DNA of 64,000 nt, taken from Actinoallomurus iriomotensis. GTDB lineage: Bacteria; Actinomycetota; Actinomycetes; Streptosporangiales; Streptosporangiaceae. The notes beneath the pieces are model-generated. The model saw nothing but the letters and a program-made list of their open reading frames with translations. It had not been told where the DNA came from and searched no databases. Positions 49,868 through 56,748 of the stretch are shown here, one piece after another; position 1 is the stretch's first letter, and each line of letters opens with the position of its first letter. A program made the translations under genes and the position numbers. The stretch spans positions 434,001 to 498,000 of the forward strand of contig NZ_BSTJ01000003.1 in NCBI RefSeq assembly GCF_030269445.1, in the 5' to 3' direction.

Positions 49868-50089
49868 CACCGCGAAGCCGCCCGACGAGGTCCAGACACT
49901 GGATCCAACGCCGACAGCGTCGGCCGAGAATTCGCGCCACTTGACCGATCCTCGATCTTTATCGCCTTACGCGGCGGCAATCATTTGCCGCGAGCACAGT
50001 TCACCTGTGATGGCGGATATGACACTCCAACACATCTGAGCGCCCGTCCGTCAAGCCATCACGCCATTCCGATGAAAAGGAGAGACAAC

Positions 50090-50389
50090 ATGCTCAGCAA
50101 GACGACTCTGGCCAGCGGTATGTTGGTCGCCACGGCCGCCGGCGTCGTGATGACGAGCGCGCCGTCGTTCGCGCAGGTTCTGACGTGGGGCGGCGGCTGC
50201 TCGAGTTCCTCCTGCTCCTCGTTCGGTCACGTCAACCGGAACAGGAGCTGGAACGGAAACGAGAACGAGGGCTTCAACCACATCCGGCTCCACATCCGCA
50301 ACCGGAACAACAACATCGCGGTCGCCCGCACTCGGCAGGACGACGAGCGCCCGCTGATCCTGGAGCGCCAGCGCGAGCGGGAGAAGTGA
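50090..50389 (+). CDS. Small secreted Asn-rich protein, family member 5
   Basis: The 99-residue preprotein (ATG start after AAAAGGAGA) has a signal peptide cleaved near PSFA before QVLTWGGGCSSSSCSS. Here the Cys are spaced instead of vicinal. The core is NRNRSWNGNENEGFNHIRLHIRNRNNNIAVART. The tail RQDDERPLILERQREREK is nearly shared with member 6, so these two are the most recent duplicates. Confidence 0.85.
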   Translation: MLSKTTLASGMLVATAAGVVMTSAPSFAQVLTWGGGCSSSSCSSFGHVNRNRSWNGNENEGFNHIRLHIRNRNNNIAVARTRQDDERPLILERQREREK

Positions 50390-50546
50390 TCGACGCCGGC
50401 GAATCCGTCGGAGCCCGCCTGTCGCATGGTCGAATAGACGATCTCTCTGATGCGCGGTCCGCAGGTCACCGGTCAACCTGACCGACGGCCCTGCCGCCTG
50501 GCAGAGGCATGGCGGCTTGGGCGGCTTATCCAGAATCAAGGAGTTA

Positions 50547-50573
50547 GGGCGTCGGAGGTTCACTCCGACGCCC
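50547..50573 (+). terminator. Family-type terminator after member 5
   Basis: GGGCGTCGGAG / CTCCGACGCCC is a perfect 11-bp stem. One C-G pair of the other copies is changed to T-A on both arms, so pairing is conserved. Confidence 0.85.
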
Positions 50574-50602
50574 TTCAATTTATCCCCCATCGCTCTTTGT
50601 TG

Positions 50603-50663
50603 TCATCTTACCCGGCGATCATGTTGCCGCGTAGGAACTAGGGAATATTAGAAAATGCGGCGC
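50603..50663 (+). promoter_or_regulatory. Conserved promoter block, family gene 6
   Basis: TCATCTTACC, CGGCGATCATGTTGCC, and then GGGAATATTAGAAAATGC repeat the layout of 46755 and 48492. Confidence 0.65.
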
Positions 50664-50687
50664 TCATCGGAACAATTAGGAGCGCCG
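50658..50687 (+). promoter_or_regulatory. 5' leader hairpin, family gene 6
   Basis: CGGCGCTC pairs perfectly with GAGCGCCG (8 bp, 14-nt loop), covarying with the gene 4 hairpin. Confidence 0.75.
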
Positions 50688-50732
50688 GCTCATGAGGCTA
50701 TCGCGCCATTCCGATCAAGAAGGAGACTCAAG

Positions 50733-51035
50733 GTGCTTAAGAAGGAAAGCATCGTCACCGGGTTGCTGATCGCCGCAGCCGGCGGTGCCGTCGCCACCAG
50801 CGTGCCCGCGTTCGCGTCCGTTCCCACGTGGGGTGGCGGTGGCTGCTGCGCCAGCTCGCACTCCAGCTTCTTCCACCACGCACGGAACCGGAACTGGAAC
50901 GGCAACGAGTCCGACAACCTCAACCACATCCGGCTCCGCCTCCACAACCGGAACAACAACATCGCGGTCGCCCGCACTGACGAAGAGGACCGGCGCCCGC
51001 TCGTCATTGAGCGCCAGCGCGAGAGGGAGAAGTAA
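50733..51035 (+). CDS. Small secreted Asn-rich protein, family member 6
   Basis: The 100-residue preprotein (GTG start after AGAAGGAGA) has the signal peptide VLKKESIVTGLLIAAAG..., with a cleavage near PAFA before SVPTWGGGGCCASS. The core is NRNWNGNESDNLNHIRLRLHNRNNNIAVART. The tail DEEDRRPLVIERQREREK matches member 5. The mature protein has a polar, Asn-dominated core with alternating hydrophobic residues (IRLRL, IAVA) that could form beta strands. Confidence 0.85.
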   Translation: MLKKESIVTGLLIAAAGGAVATSVPAFASVPTWGGGGCCASSHSSFFHHARNRNWNGNESDNLNHIRLRLHNRNNNIAVARTDEEDRRPLVIERQREREK

Positions 51036-51145
51036 ATCAATTCTGACGGCAGAACGACCGACGTCGCCGTCATACGGCCACGTGAGTGACTCGGGCCAAA
51101 GGAGCGGCCATGTGCCGCTGAGTCGCTAAGCCGCCCACGTGAACT

Positions 51146-51173
51146 GGGCGCCGGGGTAATGACTCCGGCGCCC
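51146..51173 (+). terminator. Family-type terminator after member 6
   Basis: GGGCGCCGGGG / CTCCGGCGCCC with a TAATGA-type loop repeats the hairpin at 47317 almost exactly. Confidence 0.85.
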
Positions 51174-51259
51174 TCCCCGGAGCCTACCGGAGGGCGCCTT
51201 CATCAAGGGGCGCCGATTCACCAGCCCCAAGGGCGGATCGAGCAATAAGGAGAACCGAC

Positions 51260-51781
51260 GTGCTGAACAAGACAAGCGCCTACATCGGCCTGGTGGTCGC
51301 CACAGCCGCCGGCGCCCTGCTCGCAAATTCGCCCGCGAATGCTCAAGTCGATCTCGTGTGGGGTTCGCATCACCACCACCGTTTCTACCACCGCTCTCAC
51401 AACCGGAACTGGAACGGGAACCACAATCGACCCCGCATCTTCATCCGGATCTACATCTACAACAAGAACAACAACCGCGCGATCGCGATAGCGCGCCCGG
51501 AGCGCGACCGTTCGCGTCCGGAGCGCATCGTGGCCCGACGTGACCAGGACGCGGCCCCCGTCGCCGGCGCGGCCCGCGGCCGGGGCGACAACTCGGGCCG
51601 GGGCGACAACTCCGGCCAGCGCGACAACTCCGGCCGGCGCGCGGCCTCCAGCGACGACGGCAGCACTCGCGCGGACACCGGTGCCGATCGACAGACCGCC
51701 CCGCGCGACTACCAGGGCGCCACCGGCGGAGGCGGCCGGGGCAACGATGACAGTTTCAGTGACGGGTCTCCGACGTCGTGA
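51260..51781 (+). CDS. Small secreted Asn-rich protein, family member 7, with repetitive tail
   Basis: The 173-residue preprotein (GTG start after ATAAGGAGA) has the signal peptide MLNKTSAYIGLVV..., with a cleavage near PANA before QVDLVWGSHHHH. The core is diverged: HNRNWNGNHNRPRIFIRIYIYNKNNNRAIAIAR. The tail carries RGDNSGRGDNSGQRDNSGRR repeats and an acidic/Gly end. A His cluster (HHHHRFYHRSH) replaces the Cys pair. Its leader has the ribosome site but not the promoter block seen for members 1, 3 and 6. Confidence 0.8.
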   Translation: MLNKTSAYIGLVVATAAGALLANSPANAQVDLVWGSHHHHRFYHRSHNRNWNGNHNRPRIFIRIYIYNKNNNRAIAIARPERDRSRPERIVARRDQDAAPVAGAARGRGDNSGRGDNSGQRDNSGRRAASSDDGSTRADTGADRQTAPRDYQGATGGGGRGNDDSFSDGSPTS

Positions 51782-51847
51782 CGACGCCCCGCGCCGCCGT
51801 ACGACCGCCGGCGCGCTGAGGAGCACCCGCGGAACCAGCTGATATTC

Positions 51848-51873
51848 GGGCGCCGGAGAGGACTCCGGCGCCC
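51848..51873. terminator. Family-type terminator after member 7
   Basis: GGGCGCCGGAG / CTCCGGCGCCC is a perfect 11-bp stem with a 4-nt loop, between convergent genes. Confidence 0.85.
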
Positions 51874-51892
51874 TCTCTCGCCCCCAACCCGC

Positions 51893-52642
51893 TCAGGCGG
51901 AGTCACCGCGAGACGGACCGTCGCCCTCCGAATCGCCGTGCGGGACGAGTACGCCCGTGTCGCCGACCGCGGCCGGGTAGAGCAGGACGACCAGCACGCC
52001 CCCGATGAGGGCGCCGACTAGCTGGGCGACGATGAAAGGTCCCACCGAGCACGGGGAGATGCCGGTCGACGTGTCGCTGAGGGCCCGGGCGATGGTGACG
52101 GCCGGGTTGGCGAACGAGGTGGAGGACGTGAACCAGCCGGCCGCGCCGATGTAGACGCCGACCGCCGCGGGGGCGAGGTTCGTACGGCCCGAGCGGGCCA
52201 GGGCGAAGATCAGGGCCACCAGCCCCGCGGTGGCGACCACCTCCCCCAGCCACAGGTGTCCGCTGAAGCGCTCCTTCGACGAGGCGCTGACCGCGCGGAG
52301 CGCGAACATCACGTTGGCCAGTATCGCGCCGGCGATCCCGCCGCCGACCTGGGCCGGCAGGTAGGCCAGTAGCTCCAGGCCGGACAGGCCGCCGCGGGCC
52401 TTGCGGTCCAGCGCCCAGTCGGCGATGGAGACGACCGGGTTGAAGTGGGCGCCGGACACCGGCCCGAGGAACAGGATGAGCGCTGTCAGCCCGGCGGCGG
52501 TGGCCATGGCGTTTTCCAGCTGCGCGAGGCCGGCGTCGGACGACAGCCGTGCGGCCATGATCCCGGAGCCGACGACCACCGCGACCAGCAGTCCCGTACC
52601 GAGGAACTCGGCCAGCGCCCTCCGCCACAGCCCTCCGTTCAC
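51893..52642 (-). CDS. MIP-family channel (aquaporin), possibly arsenite channel
   Basis: The 249-residue protein has six helices and both pore motifs, GAHFNPVVS (Asn68, with Val in place of Ala) and SFANPAVT (Asn179). The NPV variant in the first motif is natural but differs from the NPA/NPA of AqpZ. It is 24 bp downstream of an ArsB-type permease gene on the same strand. In other bacteria MIP channels next to ars genes (AqpS) pass arsenite. That role is inferred from context; water or glycerol transport remains possible. Confidence 0.88.
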   Translation of the reverse strand: MNGGLWRRALAEFLGTGLLVAVVVGSGIMAARLSSDAGLAQLENAMATAAGLTALILFLGPVSGAHFNPVVSIADWALDRKARGGLSGLELLAYLPAQVGGGIAGAILANVMFALRAVSASSKERFSGHLWLGEVVATAGLVALIFALARSGRTNLAPAAVGVYIGAAGWFTSSTSFANPAVTIARALSDTSTGISPCSVGPFIVAQLVGALIGGVLVVLLYPAAVGDTGVLVPHGDSEGDGPSRGDSA

Positions 52643-52666
52643 CGCGCGCCCGTCCTCACCGGCATG

Positions 52667-53923
52667 TCAGTGCCTGCCCAGAAGATGCAGGCTGAGCCAT
52701 AGCGTCAGCACCCCGGCGACCAGGCAGGCCGGTACGGTCAGCGCGCCGAGCCGTAGGAAGTCCCTGACGTCGGGCGGGTGATCGTGCGAGCGGAGCAACT
52801 GGCGCCACAGGAGCGTGGCGAGGGAGCCGACATAGGTCAGGTTGGGACCGATGTTGACGCCGAGCAGCACGGCCAGCACCAGAGTCGGCGAGTTCGAGAC
52901 GAGCGGCACCAGGACGAGCGTCGTCGGCAGGTTGTTCAGCAGGTTGGCGAGGATCGCGGCGATGACGGTGACCGTCAGCAGGCCGAAGAAACTGGCGTGG
53001 TGGGGCACCATCCGGGCGATCAGGTCGCCGGCGCTGCTACGCCGCACGGCGAGGACGACCAGGCCCAGAGCGATCACGAACAGCAGAAACGCCGGATTGG
53101 CCGAGGCGGCCATGGACCGTACGACGGCCATGCGCTCGGCGACCCGCAGCCCGCGCAGCCGCCGGACGGTGAGCACTCCGGCACCGGCCAGGGCGACCAG
53201 GCACGGATGTACGCCGAAGGGCTGCAGCAGACCGAACCCGAGCAGAGTGAGGACGAGCACCACGATCGCCACCGTCGGCGCCTTCGTGCGCACCAGCGTC
53301 GATGAGTTCTGCCGGGTGTCGAGATCGCCCGCGAAGTACCAGCGGAAGATCAGATATTCGACCCCGACGACCGCGAACCATGGAGCGACCATGAGCAGGC
53401 TGTAGTCACCGAAGGTGAGACCGCTGGCGTCGAACGCCAGCAGGTTCGTGAGGTTGGAGACCGGCAGCAGCAGTGATGCCGAGTTGGCGAGGTGGATGCA
53501 GGCATAGACGTACGGCCGAGGCCGAACGCCCGCCGTGGCGGCCGTCGCGAAGATGACGGGGGTCAGCAGGACCACCGTGGCATCGAGGCTGAGCGTCGCC
53601 GTCACCGCGGCGGCGATCGCGAAGACCCTGGCCAGAAGGCGTTGCGGGGAGCCCCGGCTCCAACGTGCCGCCATGGCTCCGGCGTAGGCGAAGACTCCCT
53701 CGCCATCGGCCAGGTAGGCGAGGACGAGGACCGCTGCGAGAAATCCCACCGTGGGCCCGAGTGCGCCCACCTCGTGCCAGGCCGCACCCGCCGGAACCAG
53801 CCCGAACGTCAGGACCAGAGCGGCCGCCGGCGCCGCGGCGACGGCCTCCGGGAGCCCGCCGGGACGGGCCACGACGAAACCTAAGACGGCGATCAGGAGC
53901 ACGATGGAAATCGCGGTGTTCAT
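52667..53923 (-). CDS. ArsB/NhaD-superfamily permease (arsenite efflux-like)
   Basis: The 418-residue membrane protein begins at the ATG with GAGGT 4-5 bp upstream, although the frame is open to 54112. About 11-12 helices are present, with ArsB landmarks: SLDATVVLLTPVIFA (about 125-139), HLANSASLLLPVSNLTNLLAF and NLLNNLPTTLVLVPL. It would extrude arsenite or another oxyanion. With the adjacent MIP channel it forms a two-gene operon. No arsR, arsC or arsA is adjacent, so substrate and control are uncertain. Confidence 0.85.
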   Translation of the reverse strand: MNTAISIVLLIAVLGFVVARPGGLPEAVAAAPAAALVLTFGLVPAGAAWHEVGALGPTVGFLAAVLVLAYLADGEGVFAYAGAMAARWSRGSPQRLLARVFAIAAAVTATLSLDATVVLLTPVIFATAATAGVRPRPYVYACIHLANSASLLLPVSNLTNLLAFDASGLTFGDYSLLMVAPWFAVVGVEYLIFRWYFAGDLDTRQNSSTLVRTKAPTVAIVVLVLTLLGFGLLQPFGVHPCLVALAGAGVLTVRRLRGLRVAERMAVVRSMAASANPAFLLFVIALGLVVLAVRRSSAGDLIARMVPHHASFFGLLTVTVIAAILANLLNNLPTTLVLVPLVSNSPTLVLAVLLGVNIGPNLTYVGSLATLLWRQLLRSHDHPPDVRDFLRLGALTVPACLVAGVLTLWLSLHLLGRH

Positions 53924-55024
53924 GTGGACCTCACGATCAGTCTGGTCTCTGCATGCACCTGCCGCCCGAGTGGCTCCGAGCCACCGTCCTGCGGCGACCG
54001 CTGCTGACGCGGGCAGGCTCGTAACGCACCTCGGGGTGTATTCGTTGGGAGGCCTGCGTAAGCCGCGGCTCCGGCGCGTAACGGAGCTCTTATTGAGTGC
54101 CATTTCAAGCACCCACGCGACTTACGCGATAACCGTACGTCTCCTACGGCGATGAACGCCCGTTTCTCTTCTTTGATCGCCACACCGCCCTCGGATGACG
54201 ATCCTCAGCGTGTCCTCCAATACCTTTCAGGCTGCGGCCAAGTCTCTCACCTGCAAAGATCCTTCGAAACGGGATGTCCTACTCCGTGAAAACCACATAC
54301 GCCTCGCCGCACCCATCGACCGGGCCACCATATAGGGCGTTCCCCGCGAAATCTGCCTTCGGTCGCGATGTCACGTTAAACCACACCGACCGAAGACCCC
54401 GATCCGCCATATAGCTCAGGTACCGGCCGGACAATCGCCCCACCGGAAGGCGACAAAAGGGACTACCCGCTCCAGTCCAGCCGGCGACTTTCGACCCGCC
54501 GCCTTATTTGACCGGTGACGCGCTTCTGACTGATCTGGTCATGTAGTTGTCGACTATCAGTCATTGGCGACCGCGCGTCCGAGCCGGCGACCCGGGTCGA
54601 TCCGCCTCACAGCGGGTCCGTACGCCGACGCGAGGGTAGCCGACGGCGCGGGGCTTGATCCCGGCGCGGTCTCCCCAGAATGCTCAGGGCGGCTCATAAT
54701 GCCCACTTGGGTCAGGCGATTAACGGCCACTACAAGGCCTTCCGGTGCGCACGATGCCCCTTTTGTTATGAGATGTTCGGCCACTAGGTTTGATTATTCC
54801 AGGTGTTCTCTTGCATTCACGGCGATTGATGTCAAATTGAAGGTATGCCAAGGCAGGAGTCGCCACCCCTCCGACGACTCGGAGCAGCGGCAACGGGGGC
54901 GCGACAACCATGGTCTTCAAGCCCGGCCAAAGATCAACCCGAATGATCGACCGCCGACCGGGCGTCTCCCCAGGCTGAACAGCCACCATGACGGGTTCGT
55001 CGAATTGTCATTCTCGGAGCGCAG
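53924..55024. other. 1.1-kb stretch without a convincing gene
   Basis: This stretch has visibly lower GC and scattered stops in all frames compared with its surroundings. An open frame at 54564-55028 overlaps the next gene by ATGA, but its composition (many Arg/Ser/Thr, no domain) looks non-coding. No tRNA, long repeat or terminator was found. It may be a decayed region or hold an RNA I cannot recognise. Confidence 0.5.
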
Positions 55025-55237
55025 ATGACTCACTGGAAAGCGCCACGTGAATCGGAAAACCCCGGCCCCCGGTCCGGACAGGTCCACGTCGGGCCGCCGC
55101 CCAAGCAACCCCCACCGCACTTCAAGACCTACGAAGGGCTGGAACACATCAGCCGGCAGCTCGAAGAGCTGACCACCCAGGTGAGACGGCTGGTCGAGGA
55201 GATCGCGAGCATCAGACTCGACAGGAGCGACGGATGA
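55025..55237 (+). CDS. Small protein upstream of CNNM-like membrane protein
   Basis: The 70-residue protein has a polar Pro-rich N-terminus (SGQVHVGPPPKQPPPHF) and a C-terminal amphipathic helix (GLEHISRQLEELTTQVRRLVEEIASIRLD) suited to coiled-coil pairing. Its stop overlaps the following gene (ATGA), so the two are coupled. A regulatory or assembly role for the membrane protein is inferred. No known family. Confidence 0.65.
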   Translation: MTHWKAPRESENPGPRSGQVHVGPPPKQPPPHFKTYEGLEHISRQLEELTTQVRRLVEEIASIRLDRSDG

Positions 55238-56670
55238 GCTCAGGGGAGACGGCAGGACGAATGCTGTCCTACGGGCGTTCGCTCATCCTGTGGGTCGCGT
55301 GGGTGATGCTCCTGGTGATCTGGCTCGCGACGCTCATGCGGCACCTGGACCGGCACGACTCGGCACCCCTGCTGCTGGCCGTCACGACCGTCGCCCTCCT
55401 CGTGCTCCTGTCCTTCGCGGAGGGCATGGAGCTGGCGGTCGCGGACCTGCTCGACAAGGACGCCTCTCAGGTCAGTGACCGGCGAACCCGGGACCTGCTG
55501 AGCGCGATACAGCGGCGTTCCGGATTCTTCTTCGCCCAACGCCAGGTGTTCGTGGTGCTCATCGTGTCGTTCGCGAGCCTGGCGACGTCCTACGACTGGA
55601 TCTATGTTCCGTTCTACGGCGAAACACATGACTCCTCGGTGACCTTCTGGTTCAGCCTGTGCTTCGTGACGCTGACCGTACTCTGGTTCTCCCAGGTCAC
55701 GCCCAAGAGGCTGGCGGTCGCGAATTCGGAGGCCTTCCTCGGGTACAGCAAATTCGTCTGGACCGCGATCCGGGCCATCTCCCTGCTCGGCCTGCCCGGC
55801 CCCACGGACCAGCTGTTCGCCCTCGCCAGGAGGATCCCGGCGTTCCGCCACGAGAGAATGCTCCTGCCCAGCCGATCCGCGCACTACAACACCTCGGCCC
55901 ATCTGTACGGGTTCGCCCTGGACAAACTGTCGACGGACCTGTCGATCGGGCGAAGCGGAGCGGCCACGGTCCGCAAGAAGTTCCTGATCCTGTTCCTGTA
56001 CGGACGGCACGCGCACGTGTACGGATACGTCGACACCAACTCGGTGTTCAGGAAGCCACCGGTCATCACCCTGAAGTCCATGCATGTGCTTCCGACGCCG
56101 GAACGCCTGGAATCCATGACCGGCACGCTCGACGCGATATTCGACGAGGACACGAGTGTCCTCAACCGGCTCGGGCTGAAGAACAGGATCTCCGAATGGG
56201 TCGGCAGCGTCGAGGTGTCGATCGAAGAGTCGGACTGGGAGGGGAACGGCCAGCACGCGATCTGGCTGATCCAGGGGCAGCCTCTTCCGGAGAGCTGCTG
56301 GCCCGAAGCCGAGGACGACATGCCGGTCCGCCCCCTCGTGGCCTTCCTGTACGAGGTCGAGGCCGAATCGGACACGGGAGCGTTCGCCGAGGTCGACGGA
56401 TGTTACATGTGGCAGGAGACCATCGGCCTTCCGTGCCGGGAGTACGACATCTCCATCGTGTCCGACCGCGAGGCGGACCTGGGCATCGCCATTCGCGAGT
56501 GCAGAGTCGCCCTGGTCGGTCCGGGCACGGAGATCCCGGAGGAGACGCACAAACTCACCCGCACCGCGGTCTCCGGAAAGGACCGGATGAGAGTCATCTA
56601 CCCCGTGCAGGGAGCGGAGTACTCACTCCTGTGGTGGGAGTTCAAGAGAGAGCCGGAGAGTTCGTGGTGA
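55234..56670 (+). CDS. CNNM/DUF21-like membrane protein with unrecognised C-terminal domain
   Basis: The 478-residue protein has about four helices in its first 180 residues. The pattern resembles the CNNM (CorC/HlyC) transmembrane domain: FAEGMELAVADLLDKDA, then a helix, then WFSQVTPKRLAVANSEAFL, which parallels SEIxPKxLAxxNPE. The CBS-pair domain that normally follows is absent. Instead there are about 270 residues of unrecognised, probably beta-rich sequence (YGRHAHVYGYVDT ... QHAIWLIQGQPLPESCWPE ... LVGPGTEIPEETHK). Mg or other cation handling is possible only by analogy. Confidence 0.7.
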   Translation: MSSGETAGRMLSYGRSLILWVAWVMLLVIWLATLMRHLDRHDSAPLLLAVTTVALLVLLSFAEGMELAVADLLDKDASQVSDRRTRDLLSAIQRRSGFFFAQRQVFVVLIVSFASLATSYDWIYVPFYGETHDSSVTFWFSLCFVTLTVLWFSQVTPKRLAVANSEAFLGYSKFVWTAIRAISLLGLPGPTDQLFALARRIPAFRHERMLLPSRSAHYNTSAHLYGFALDKLSTDLSIGRSGAATVRKKFLILFLYGRHAHVYGYVDTNSVFRKPPVITLKSMHVLPTPERLESMTGTLDAIFDEDTSVLNRLGLKNRISEWVGSVEVSIEESDWEGNGQHAIWLIQGQPLPESCWPEAEDDMPVRPLVAFLYEVEAESDTGAFAEVDGCYMWQETIGLPCREYDISIVSDREADLGIAIRECRVALVGPGTEIPEETHKLTRTAVSGKDRMRVIYPVQGAEYSLLWWEFKREPESSW

Positions 56671-56691
56671 TCCGTCATCGTCCTCCTTGGA

Positions 56692-56744
56692 GCGGGCGGT
56701 ACGCGCGCGCCCCCGCGGGCCGGCCCGCGGCGTACGCCCGCCCG
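56692..56744. terminator. Bidirectional terminator with 18-bp palindrome
   Basis: GCGGGCGGTACGC and GCGTACGCCCGC flank a perfect palindrome CCGCGGGCCGGCCCGCGG (56713-56730). It lies between convergent genes. Confidence 0.75.
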
Positions 56745-56748
56745 GTCG

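Noticed and set aside
54407-54490. tRNA-like start TATAGCTCAGGT
   Set aside because: The D-arm does not close, no T-arm GTTCGA with a 5-bp stem follows, and no anticodon arm fits. Treated as chance similarity.
54564-55028. 154-codon plus-strand frame ending in ATGA with the next gene
   Set aside because: Composition is not actinomycete coding (many rare codons, no domain) and it lacks a ribosome site. The overlap alone is not enough.
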